From: Lachnospiraceae bacterium
GTDB taxonomy: Bacteria; Bacillota; Clostridia; Lachnospirales; Lachnospiraceae
Reading direction: 5' to 3'
Length of the DNA: 32,156 nt
Assembly: GCA_024683645.1 (NCBI GenBank)
Contig: JAIKYA010000155.1
Span: 1 to 32,156 of the forward strand
This document shows, piece after piece, positions 1 to 9,400 of the stretch. Below the pieces are notes generated by a model. That model worked only from the letters and a program-made list of their open reading frames with translations. It had not been told where the DNA came from and ran no database searches. Each line of letters begins with the position of its first letter. Within the stretch, counting starts at the first letter, position 1. The position numbers and the translations under genes are program-made.

Positions 1-498
1 ACCTACAATAGCCTCGCTTAATCTCTGCCAGCCGGTGCTTACCCATTTTTCGCTGCTTCCGCTGCCGGTTTTAACATATGCTTCAAGGGCAGCATAAACA
101 GTATCGCCTGCAACAGCAGTATGGTCATACCAGTTCGGAGAAAGAGAGAAGCTTGTTGCAGTTTTACTCAGAGTGTATAATCCTCTCTCATATACGCTTC
201 CGTTTGCTTCCATAGTTCCCAGATGCAGCTCATAGGTTTCTGCTCCGGCAACAGCCGTAAACGTTCCGGAAAATGTCCAGTTACCGCTTGCATTCTTTTC
301 TTCCGAAGTCTGAAAACTCGTAATAGTCGGTGGTGCGACATTGCAGCCGCTGTCTGCCTCCTGCACGGCCTGCAGCACAGTCTGTGTTGTGATCCCGCCG
401 GCTAACACGCTCTCCGGGATCATGCCTGCAAGAAGAACTGCCGACATGATAAGCGACAGCAGACTCCTCAGTTTCTTTCTGATCTTTCTTTTTTCCAT
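1..498 (-). CDS. Secreted surface protein, N-terminal part (runs off the left edge)
   Basis: Read on the minus strand from ATG at 498, the frame stays open for 166 codons to base 1, so the gene is cut by the window edge. It begins MEKRKIRKKLRSLLSLIMSA, followed by VLLAGMIPESVLAG: a basic n-region, a hydrophobic core and a likely signal peptidase site near residue 34. The same style of leader (GMIPES/GMIPME) is found in the giant protein at 3449-12994 and the relic at 24648-25222. The mature start (about residues 52-166) looks like an Ig/FN3-type beta domain (PPTITSF...NWTFSGTF...YELHLG). A good ribosome binding site, AAAGGAG, sits 6 nt before the ATG. The promoter carries LytTR-type operator copy 1. 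Function beyond a secreted surface protein cannot be judged from this fragment. Confidence 0.8.
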   Translation of the reverse strand, partial: MEKRKIRKKLRSLLSLIMSAVLLAGMIPESVLAGGITTQTVLQAVQEADSGCNVAPPTITSFQTSEEKNASGNWTFSGTFTAVAGAETYELHLGTMEANGSVYERGLYTLSKTATSFSLSPNWYDHTAVAGDTVYAALEAYVKTGSGSSEKWVSTGWQRLSEAIVG

Positions 499-591
499 AC
501 AACGCTCCTTTCGATGGGAGGGATATACCCTCATTTCAGCCGGCATCCTGCCGACAGTTCAAAGATACAGTAAATGCATCATATTACCGGC

Positions 592-661
592 ATTTTAACC
601 CACTGTTTCATAAGAAAACAATAATTTGACGACGAACGGTCGTTTTTGGACTACGAACGGT
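592..661 (-). promoter_or_regulatory. LytTR-type operator copy 1 and promoter of the left-edge surface gene
   Basis: On the minus strand: ACCGTTCGT (653-661), 12 nt, ACCGTTCGT (632-640), 10 nt, -35 TTGTTT (616-621), 18 nt, -10 TAAAAT (592-597). Both half-sites fit the LytTR consensus [TA][AC][CA]GTTN[AG][TG] at all positions. The non-ideal -35 and 18-bp spacer suit an activator-dependent promoter. The start codon lies about 90 nt downstream of the -10. Confidence 0.7.
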
Positions 662-693
662 AAAAAAAGAGGCTTCCGTTTAAGGAAGCCTCT
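661..693 (-). terminator. Rho-independent terminator after the 705-1924 relic
   Basis: A perfect 10-bp stem (668-677 with 684-693, AGAGGCTTCC/GGAAGCCTCT) with a 6-nt loop is followed on the minus strand by a run of seven T (662-668). It lies just past the stop at 705 and abuts operator copy 1. Confidence 0.85.
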
Positions 694-704
694 GTGTGTT
701 GTGT

Positions 705-1924
705 TTACTTTGTAACCGTCACTTCTATCGTTTCCTTCAGCTTTCCGCACCTGACGGTTATCTTTGCGGGTTTGCCGCTCTTTGTGATCTTCTTTGCATA
801 GATGATCCCGTTCTTAATACTTATACCACCCGAGCCTGTGATCTTTAGCTTTCCCAGATCAGTGGAAAATTCAGGATTAAGCATTACTTCTACCGTTCCC
901 TTCTCACCCTTTCTCATGGTGCTCTTTTTGTCAGCAACTGTCAGCGTACCGCTCTTCACACTTATCGCTGATGCCGGAGCGGTAACAGTAACCTTGCAGC
1001 GCTGTATATTTCAACACTGCCATCACCGGCTGTACTCTTAACCAGGATATAAGCTGTTCCCGCAGTTTTTGCGGAAAGTGTTGCCGTCGCAATCCCTTTG
1101 TTTTTGTCTGTTGTTACGGAACTCAGCTTATTTACGCTTACCACATCATTATTGCTTGACTCTACACTCAGTATCCTTACGTTGACAATATCGGTCTTTC
1201 CCTTTGCCGTAAGCGATATCGCAAGCTCCGTAGTATCACTGCCCTCTGCTGCGATCATCTTCACAGCCTTCTTCAGTTTCAGTGTATGGCTCTTGTCTGC
1301 TGCAGACGCTTTTGGCACCTCAAGCGGTTTAACGTTAACCGTCACTGTCCTGCTCAGATCTGCGAGCTTACCGCTTACAGGATCTGTAGCCTTAACTGTT
1401 GCCGTGATCTTTGCCGTTACCGATTCCGAAGTTTCTTTTGCTGTTATGATGCCATTCTTTACGCTGACCTTTTTATTATCGGATTTCCACTTCACATTTC
1501 TGGAATCTGTTGAATCATAAGGATCAAACGATACCTTAATGAAAGCCTGTTCGCCGCTCTTCATTTCCATCTTCCCATCAGAAACATCTTCGTGATCCGA
1601 ATTAATAAGGGATATAGTGCTTGTGTAACATACCACCGTTACTTTACAGCTTGCCTTTTTGTTTCCGCAGTACGCTGTGACCGTAGCTTCCCCGTTTTTA
1701 TGAAGCATGAGCTTATTCTTCTCAAACTTTATGCCTGAAAGCTTAACACCTGTATCTGTATCTTCAGGAAGCTTCTCTGTTACCTGGTCGGATACTATAA
1801 GCTTCTCCTCATACTTCACCGTCACATCCTGCGCCGGCATTATAAAGGCTGTAGTCTTTGCATTTCCGTCTTTTGGAACTGCTCCGGTAAGTTCCCATTT
1901 TACAAACTGATATTTTACCCCACT
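705..1924 (-). pseudogene. C-terminal relic of a giant Ig-like surface protein, 5'-truncated and frameshifted
   Basis: The reading frame 1924-962 aligns throughout with the last 450 or so residues of the giant protein at 3449-12994 (WELTGAVP, EEKL, LPEDTDT, ATVTAYCGNKKA, VRWKSD/VKWKSD, TVTVNVKP). Homology continues upstream of the first ATG (1840), but the frame closes at a TAA at 1925-1927 with no start codon or signal peptide. Near 1004-1010 the sequence GAAATATACAG shifts frame; removing one TA would restore V-E-I-Q-R-C-K-V into the downstream frame (to 705). Relative to the giant protein there is also an in-frame loss of about 45 residues after KLMLHKN. It keeps a promoter with operator copy 2 and a terminator. 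It is best read as a decayed paralogue; a single missed base pair could explain the frameshift but not the missing 5' end. Confidence 0.8.
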
Positions 1925-1933
1925 TTAAGCACA

Positions 1934-2001
1934 AATCTACCATTTTTGTCGGAATTTACAAGGATTTTGCGACGAACGATCGTTTTCGGGCTACGAACGG
2001 T
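1934..2001 (-). promoter_or_regulatory. LytTR-type operator copy 2 and promoter remnant of the truncated surface gene
   Basis: Minus strand: ACCGTTCGT (1993-2001), 12 nt, ATCGTTCGT (1972-1980), 10 nt, -35 TTGTAA (1956-1961), 16 nt, TAGATT (1934-1939). The proximal half-site has one base changed (C to T at position 2). The -35 sits at the same 10-bp distance as in copies 1, 4, 5 and 6. It drives only a gene fragment without a start codon. Confidence 0.6.
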
Positions 2002-2010
2002 AAAGCCGCT

Positions 2011-2032
2011 TGCAAAAAGTAATAAAAAGAGC
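2011..2032. repeat. Inverted copy of the 21-bp AT-rich sequence at 14326-14346
   Basis: On the minus strand directly after the stop of the 2036-3133 gene the sequence reads CTTTTTATTAC then TTTTTGCAAGC. The same sequence, one T shorter, occurs on the plus strand at 14326-14346 in the promoter region of the second ATPase. The two copies are in opposite orientation about 12.3 kb apart and enclose both ATPases and the giant protein gene. The AT-rich part could recur by chance; the shared GCAAGC end makes common origin more likely. Confidence 0.4.
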
Positions 2033-2035
2033 AGC

Positions 2036-3133
2036 TCATCCTTCTGCATTTGCAATATACTGCTCAAAACGCGGCAGCTTAAAGCGAAGGTGTCCGTACT
2101 GAGATCCGTCTATGATACCACTGTCTATAAGGCGACTTCGATACTTGGTGAAGCTGTCTGAGCTCATCTTAAGCGTTTTTCTGATACTTTCAACTTTTGC
2201 ACTCTCCCCGGCTTCTTTCGTAATGCAGGAGGGCATAACCCTGAGTATTTTCCGATCGGTAGCAGATAACTCATCCCATATTTTATCATAGGCCAGTTCT
2301 GCGAGAGTGGCGTCCAGTTCCGCATAAACCCGGCTTAAGTCGATTTTTTTCCCGGGTTTGCATGAACACAGGGCATTCCAATAATGATAGCCTAACGCCT
2401 GAAATGCCAGTGAATATCCTCGCGTGGCACGTGCCAGTTCATCGGCTTCTTCATTTTTGAGCTTAAATGTTTCCTGATAATCACTTCTTATAGCGGTTAT
2501 ATTCAGAGAATCAAGCTCCATTGTTTTGGCACGATAGAGGAAGGTAAGGGATTTTTCGTTTTTTATGGCTTTAATATTTTCACGCAGTCCTGTCATCAAA
2601 ACAAAAATATCATAATCAGCATTGGAATAAGATGAAAGTGCATGTGAAAACCTGGCCACATCCTTGCTGTATGTGATCTCGTCGATTGTAACCAAAAGTT
2701 TTTTTCTGCTCTTTTTTAAGACTTGGAGCATGAGCTTCAAAGCATCTTCTTCGTTTGAAGCGATCAGTTCTGCGTTTTCAAGATGAACTCCTATGCCAAG
2801 AAGTGAAAAATCGAGTTTTGCTTTGATGAATAAAGCTTTTATTTCAGGTATAAGATACAGTCCACGTGCCAATGCATTCAGGAGATCATTTTCAGGATTC
2901 AGATCTATGGTGATCCAGTCCTTCGATTCTTCGAATTTTCTGCGTATATCACCAAGTAAAACGGTTTTTCCGGAACCTCTGACTCCCGTTATAAAAAGAC
3001 CTCGGTAGGTCGGAACCTTGCGGGTGTAATTGCTTATAATCTCGGAACTGATAACATTACGGGCGATCAGTCTCGGAGGGACGAAGCTGAACTGTAGTGT
3101 ATACGGATTATCGATTTCTATATATTCTGACAT
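2036..3133 (-). CDS. AAA+ family ATPase with C-terminal winged-helix-like region (paralogue 1)
   Basis: 365 residues from the ATG at 3133 (MSEYIEIDNPYTLQF). Walker A is GVRGSGKT at residues 50-57, Walker B LLVTIDE near 146-152, and a sensor-like segment LMTGLRENIKAIKNEKSL follows. The C-terminal 100 residues (IWDELSATDRKILRVMPS ... DSGIIDGSQYGHLRFKLPRF) look like a winged helix. This resembles the broad group of ATPase_2/COG1672-type proteins common in Clostridia, whose role is unknown. A longer reading frame reaches a GTG at 3184, but that lies upstream of the likely transcription start, so the ATG is preferred; AAAGGA lies 13 nt before it. Paralogous to 13195-14226. The stop is followed by an AT-rich repeat rather than a clear terminator. 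Confidence 0.8.
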   Translation of the reverse strand: MSEYIEIDNPYTLQFSFVPPRLIARNVISSEIISNYTRKVPTYRGLFITGVRGSGKTVLLGDIRRKFEESKDWITIDLNPENDLLNALARGLYLIPEIKALFIKAKLDFSLLGIGVHLENAELIASNEEDALKLMLQVLKKSRKKLLVTIDEITYSKDVARFSHALSSYSNADYDIFVLMTGLRENIKAIKNEKSLTFLYRAKTMELDSLNITAIRSDYQETFKLKNEEADELARATRGYSLAFQALGYHYWNALCSCKPGKKIDLSRVYAELDATLAELAYDKIWDELSATDRKILRVMPSCITKEAGESAKVESIRKTLKMSSDSFTKYRSRLIDSGIIDGSQYGHLRFKLPRFEQYIANAEG

Positions 3134-3167
3134 TGTTATAGTGGTGTCCTTTCTAAATAGTGATCTT

Positions 3168-3244
3168 ATTGTATCACCTTTCACAACTCTTCACAACTCG
3201 AAATTCTTTCACAACTCTTCACAACTTAGAATTCTTTCACAACT
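3168..3244 (-). promoter_or_regulatory. Promoter of ATPase 1 overlaid by five phased AGTTGTGAA repeats
   Basis: Five identical 9-bp units (TTCACAACT on the plus strand, AGTTGTGAA on the transcribed strand) start at 3180, 3190, 3208, 3218 and 3236. The steps alternate 10, 18, 10, 18 bp, giving a 28-bp higher-order repeat with GAATTC or GAAATTC between pairs. A promoter lies inside them: -35 TTGTGA (3191-3196), 17-bp spacer, -10 TACAAT (3168-3173). The units cover the -35 and spacer, as expected for an operator; autoregulation by the downstream ATPase is a guess. Confidence 0.7.
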
Positions 3245-3265
3245 TTGATTTTTAATAGAGCTAAG

Positions 3266-3373
3266 TCAAGTTTTATCCTCTTTCAGCACATATGCAGCGG
3301 GGTGTTTTTCGAGATGTCTGCGGGCGCTTTCTTCGTCTTTGATAAAGACTATACTTCGTTTACGAACGATCAT
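3266..3373 (-). pseudogene. Relic of a hybrid histidine kinase C-terminus (35 codons)
   Basis: Minus-strand frame MIVRKRSIVF-IKDEESARRH-LEKHPAAYVL-KEDKT, stop at 3266-3268. The segment from IKDEE to AYVL matches the last residues of the Cache hybrid kinase at 14402-16810 (IRDEEKAAAY-LKAHEAAFVI): ten identities in twenty positions, in the same place before the stop. The codons are also alike (GACGAAGAA shared). The first residues are encoded by the proximal half of operator copy 3, so the fragment begins inside a regulatory site. No ribosome binding site is evident. I read it as debris of a kinase gene; a functional small protein is less likely. Confidence 0.5.
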
Positions 3374-3391
3374 TTTGAAGCGACGAACGGT
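3362..3391 (-). promoter_or_regulatory. LytTR-type operator copy 3 (no promoter attached)
   Basis: Minus strand: ACCGTTCGT (3383-3391), 12 nt, ATCGTTCGT (3362-3370). Spacing is identical to the other copies, but 10 bp further on there is TAGTCT, not a TTGnnn hexamer, and no -10 at a suitable distance. It abuts the terminator of the giant gene and overlaps the kinase relic. It looks like an orphaned operator. Confidence 0.6.
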
Positions 3392-3426
3392 AAAAACAAA
3401 CACCCGGCGACGTACGCCGGGTGTTT
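3392..3426 (-). terminator. Rho-independent terminator of the giant surface-protein gene
   Basis: A 12-bp perfect stem (AAACACCCGGCG at 3398-3409, CGCCGGGTGTTT at 3415-3426) with a 5-nt loop. On the minus strand it is followed by TTTGTTTTTA. The symmetric A/T flanks could make it work in both directions. The relic at 24648 has a near-identical terminator, so the 3' flanks share ancestry. Confidence 0.85.
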
Positions 3427-3448
3427 TTGATCTTATTGATCATTCAGA

Positions 3449-6400
3449 TTACTTCGTGACAGTCACGCTTATTGTTTCCTTCAGCTTGCCGCATTTGACT
3501 GTGATCGTTGCGGGCTTGCCGGTTTTGGTGATCTTCTTTGCGCTTATGATTCCGTTCTTTATGGTGATACCCTTACCGCTGATCTTCACCTTTCCGTGAT
3601 CTGTTGAATACTCCGGATCAAGCTTGATTTCTATGGTACCGCTGGTACCCTTTCGAAGAGTCATGGTCTTGTTTTCCACATTGAGAGTACCACTCTTTAT
3701 CACTATGGCTTTGGCCGGACTGCTCACAGTCACCTTGCAACGACGGATATTTACATTTCCGTCTGTTCCTGAGGTTTTTACTATAATGTATGCAACACCT
3801 GCAGCATTTGCCTGCAGCCCGACTGTTGCGCTTCCCTTCTTTCCGTCAGCTGTAACATCACTTACTTTATTTACACTTACTACATCATTATTTGTTGACG
3901 TTATGCTGACTATCTTTATTGCAGAAGCATCGCTCTTGGACTTGATATTTACTGCAAGCTCTGCCGAAGCCTTTTCTGCATCAGATGTATTAAGCGCGAT
4001 CTTACTCTTGCCGAGCTTCAGAGTATGACTCTTGTCGGCTGATGATACTTTTGCTACCTCAACAGGTTTAACATTGACCGTCACTGTCCTGCTGAGCTCT
4101 GAAGTCTTGCCGGTTTCGGGATCGGTACATTTTACCGATGCTGTTACTTTTGCACTTACTGCTTCATTAACTTCTTTTGCAGTAATGAGGCCATTTTTCA
4201 CGCTGACCTTTTTACTATCGGATTTCCACCTTACATTCCTTGGATCCGTTGAATCATAAGGCTCAAACGATACTGTAAGGAATGCCTGCTCACCGCTCTT
4301 CATCTCCAGCGTCTTCCCCGTTACTTCGCTCTCGTTGATATCTCTTATGATGATATCCTCGGTGTAGCTTACCACTGTTACCTTACATGTTGCTTTCTTA
4401 TTGCCGCAGTATGCCGTAACAGTAGCTTCGCCCACTCCTGTAGGCCAGAAATTACCGCTCTTATCAACAGCCACAATATCCTTGTTTTCCGTTACGTATA
4501 CTACTTCGGGAGCTGTTCCCCGGGCCTTTACCATTACCGGATTGGCCGTGGCTGCTGCTTTTCTCTGAAGTATCAGTTTACTCTTTTCGAATTTCAGTGC
4601 TTTAACTATTGTAGTAGTATCCGCATCTTCAGGGAGCTCTTCATTTACCTGGTCTTCGATCATAAGCTTTTCTTCAAAGGCAACGATTACTTCTTCCGAT
4701 CCCATCCTGAATGCAGTATTCTCAGAAACTGCATTGTAAGGAACTGCACCGGTAAGCTCCCAGTTCACAAACTCATAGCCTTCTTTCTTTATCCAGAAAA
4801 TACTTATCTCTTCATTCTCTCTCGCAGTCTTTACTTCTTCACCCTTGCTGTTCTTCGCAACCGCTCCGCTCGTCACGTTTATCGCATGAACGATATCAAC
4901 TACTGCAGGAGTTACGGGTTCTTCGGGTTCTTCGGGTTCTGCCGGATTCTTTTCTATGACGACTTTTATATATGCTGCCGCACTGTCATAATGATCCACA
5001 TCACCGACCACCTTATACCATACGTAATAGGTTCCTGCTTCTGTCGCAACCGGGATCACCGAAGAATAAAGGCTTTCGGCAGGTGCGTTTTCATCCGTGG
5101 TCACCGCATAATACATACGTCCGCCTGTCGCGCTTCCCGGAGTGATAAGTGCGAGTGCACTTCCGGTACTGATAAGACCGGTCACTGCCTTCGGTACTGC
5201 ATTTACGATCGCCTGTTCTCTTTCATAACCGTCCGTAACATATACGTTCAACTGATCCATGAGACCGTCTACTATCGTAAATACCATTATCTTGTTATCG
5301 TTTCGTACCGTAGTGCCGTCGGAAAATCTGTCTGTTGTTGTCTTAAGTTCAGTTTTCTGTTTGAGAACAGTTCCGTCTGCACCGCATACCATCGTGTATA
5401 ATGACTTGTCGTTTCCGCCCGTATAGCTTACAGCGACTCTGCTGCCCATTGCTATAACGGAAGGATTTCCGGCATCCGCAATATCAGCTATCACCGTGCC
5501 GGCACTCCATCTGCTTCCGCTTAAACTGCTAAGCATCAGCCCTCCGGCCGATTCATATACAAGATATGCATTTGTCTCATTGGCTGCCATTGCCGTTTCA
5601 AAACCTGCTGCGTCAAATACGCTTTCGCTTACGCTCGCACCCAGTCTTTTTACATGAAGTTTATTATCTGCCGTGGCATAGGATACAAACAGCTCTCCGC
5701 CTTTGACACATGCCGCGATGCTGTAAGTCTCCTGTTCTTTAGCGAGCAGAGTTTCTCCGCTCCATGCGGATGCGTTGTATTTGTATGAACTGATGCTTAA
5801 ATGTCCGGCAAGGGGACCTTCAGCGGTCTTAAGTGTTGCAAGATAAATGCTTTCACTGTCGCTTACCAGAAGCAGCTTCGATGCCACTTCTGCAGGCAGC
5901 GTGTTCAAATTCTTTATACTGCCGCTCCATGCATTCCCGCTTACCTTGCCGAGCGAGTACTTTATGAATGAAGGAGGACAGGTATTCATCATATCCGCCT
6001 TGGCGATCTCTGACCATACTGCAAGGTAGTAACCATCTGCAAGTGATATCACATCGAACGCCGGGATCAGACCGTCTGTTGCTGCTATGGTAACCGGCTT
6101 GTTCCATGTCGCTCCTCCTGCATTGGAAGCAAACTGCAGACGTACTTTTCCTCCCTTTGCACTCATATCGGTATAAACAAAGGTTCCGCTTCCGTCTTCG
6201 TCGGTTGCATAACCGCCTATCGGGAGCAGGTTGGATACTATAGATTCAGGCTGACCATTAAAGGTAGATACACCAAAGTCATCCCTGCTCTTAATGTTAT
6301 CGACTATCTCTATCGGTGTCAGTGAGAACTGCGTCTCCGTTCCGAACTGATAGGAGAACGGGATCTCTGCAAAAGTAAAATCCTTCTCACCGTTGATAAA

Positions 6401-9400
6401 CCAGGTCTTTATTTCTATATGAGCATCGGCGACAACCTTTCCGTCAACCTTTCTCATATGGAAACCGTCTTTATCTATATTCGCATCTACGGTGACCATA
6501 TTTGCAAGCCTGGGATTGTCTCCCGAAAGCCTTACGTTTGCTTCAGCTCCCAGTGCTCCGCCTAAAGCCTTGGCATATATTCCGAGTCCGGCACCGGCAC
6601 CTATCGTGAAGGTCACATCATGGCCGGTCTCCACTCCGTTTACGATCGTATATGTATAAGTGCCGTCTGCGCCGGCAGATACTTTAACCTGTGCTCCTAT
6701 ATCAAGAGCACCGCTCTTTTCAAGAGAAGCAAGTATCGGCCCGACAGGAAGCAGCGCCGCAACTGACGAGAATGCACTTACCTGCGCAACGATATGCACC
6801 TGTCCGTTTGCTTCAAAGGAATATTCCTCCCTGGTACTTGTGTTATTCTTATCCCTCGTGTCAGCATATGCCATCGAAAACTTACCTGAAGGCGGATTGT
6901 CTTTATCAAATTCCACCTTGACAGGAAGACTGCTGAATAATGAAGGCAGGTAATCCGTAGCTGTCAGATTCTGCGACGACAGACCTACATCAAAGCTGTT
7001 TGACAGCTTATTTGTTTTGCCGTCCAGTGCCATGTTCCATCCGCCGGAAACACAGGCTCCGAGCGTACTCGGAAGTACGGACATGTAAGATTTCTCCGCA
7101 TCCGAAACGGACTTTCTGCCCTGCATAAGCCTCATCGCTACCGTATAGTTATATGTAAGGAAGCCGTCCTTATCCATACTCACCTTTGCTTCAAATGAAG
7201 GAAGTGGGATTATCGATCCGGTGGGCTCCACAAGCTCCGCAAGCTTTTCGACGGCTGCTCCGCCGAGAGACTTTGCATTAGCCATCAGGGTGATATTATT
7301 GAGCATCGCGGCACTGTCGCCCTTAAGCCGCGTACCGACCAGCCTGTTTTTTTCATTCTCACCCGAGTAATCAAAATCATAGATCTGTACCGCATAATTC
7401 GATGTCACTGCTACAAGGCAGGGATCAAACCCGTCAGGCGGAAGTTCCCACAGAGGCAGGGTTGCACTGATCTCATAACTGTTCCAGTTTCCGGAAGTTA
7501 CAGACTTGGGTGTAAAGCTTCCCCCGTTTGAGAAGCTGCGTACATAAACATTACCCTGCCCGCCCTGTGTCAGCTTTGCAAGCCATGAAAGAGCTTCCGA
7601 CGGATTATAATTGTCATTGTCCATTGCCGGGGTTGCAAGGGCAGTCGGAATATCGGAAAAATCCGCATTTTTGAAAGACTTCTTATCTACCAGGTATACT
7701 TCCCAGAGTCCGTCTCCAGGGGGAGTGATCAGGGCTGCCTCAACGGTATAGTAAAGCGGACTGTCCTTGGCCTTTGTCAGGGCGAGATCCACAAGAAAAT
7801 CTACCGAACTGGTACTGCCTGTAAAGCTTACACCCGGAATAAATGCGCCCTTGCGGTTTATCTTAACGCTGTTCTGCGTAAAATCCGGACGGAGATATCT
7901 CGTAAGAGAAATACTCTTCGTATCTTCGGAAATGATTTCCGAATCTATAAGCGTGATATTTGTCGGCGAGTATCCCGGGCTTATTACATACACATTATAA
8001 TCCTGATAATACAGATCACTGGCTGTTGCCTTTCCGGCTGCATTCGTGATCACATCGACCGGCTGTCCATGCGATTTACCGACCAGGCTTACGAAAGCGT
8101 TCTGCACCGGATTGCCTTTTTCATCCTTGATCAGTAACTCTTTGCTGTATGCCACCCTGCGGAGAGGCACATAGAATGTCTCAGTTTTTGTTCCTGCATC
8201 ATATACGCTTTTTACAGCATCGCCTTCATGGTATTCCCATTCCTTTTGACCGGCTGCGAGCTGAACTACGGTAACAGAACCGTTACAGGTCTGAAAAGCG
8301 GTCGGAGACGCTGAACTGAAATTACGTCCCGCATAGGTAATGGTCACATCAACGCTGTCAATGACATTATTCTCATTTTCTCTGTCAACTGCCTGTACGG
8401 CTATCGTACGCGGGTTGAGCAGCTGATCCACCTGTGCCTTTGTTAAGATATGGACATTGGATGAACAATTATCCGGATTAAGGAAATTCACATTACAGTA
8501 TATGTCGCCTTCACTGCTGTTATCCAGCGTTACGGAGAACCAGAGATCGGAATTGTAGAGATCCTCATGGACTTCCCTGTTGCGGATATACTCCATATTG
8601 CCGAGAAATACATAGGCCTTTCCTCTCGGAGCACAGAAATACAACGTCACTGTTCCGTCCGGAAGCGGCTTGGTACGGTTATTGACAGTATATTGATAAT
8701 AAAACATTTTATCAGGTATCTTACTTGTGGAATATCCGACAAGATACTCTTCAAAGAGATAATTGGAAGTATACTCGTAGTTATCCCTCCATCCGGGCTG
8801 CGTACTTATATACTCAAAACGGCATCCCTCTTTCGGAAAACCTCTGGCTTCTTTATCTGCCTCCCACTGCTGATGCTGTTCCAGATATGCCTGATAAGCA
8901 GCTTTCATAGCTTCTTCTTTCTCTTCGTTTGTAGCACCGTCCGAAAGTGCAGCTAAATACTGTTGTTCTATTTTCGTTCGATCCGGCTCATCCGGATAGA
9001 TTCCATCCGCGGCATTGCCGATAGTCCCATCTGCATTTCTATAGAGAAGATCACTTCCTTCACCGCCATGCAAAGCTACTTCCTGTTCATAGTCTGACTG
9101 CTCTATCCCCCCGTCACCGAAATACGCATATGATTCTGCTTTAAAGAACTTGAATTTGATCCTATCATGAATATTCCTAAAAGTATTATGATCCTTTTTT
9201 GCTTCGATCTTAAGCCCTGAATACTTCGTAGACAGAGGCCAGGGATTGCCATTTTCGGCATAATCCTCCGGGAAGTACTCCGGCAGTTTGCCCGGTGAAG
9301 GGAAATCAAAGAAAGTGATATTTCCGCCCCACGAAACGGAACTTTCCAACTCGGAAAAATCATTTGATATAGTATATTCCAGACCGTAGTTTCCGGGGGA

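Noticed and set aside
631-693. The repeats as part of the transcription terminators they abut
   Set aside because: They follow the T run, copy 2 has no clear hairpin next to it, and their exact 10-bp distance to the next -35 ties them to the downstream promoter instead.
3134-3184. GTG at 3184 as start of ATPase 1
   Set aside because: It lies inside the repeats and upstream of the -10 at 3168-3173, so it would not be transcribed from that promoter.
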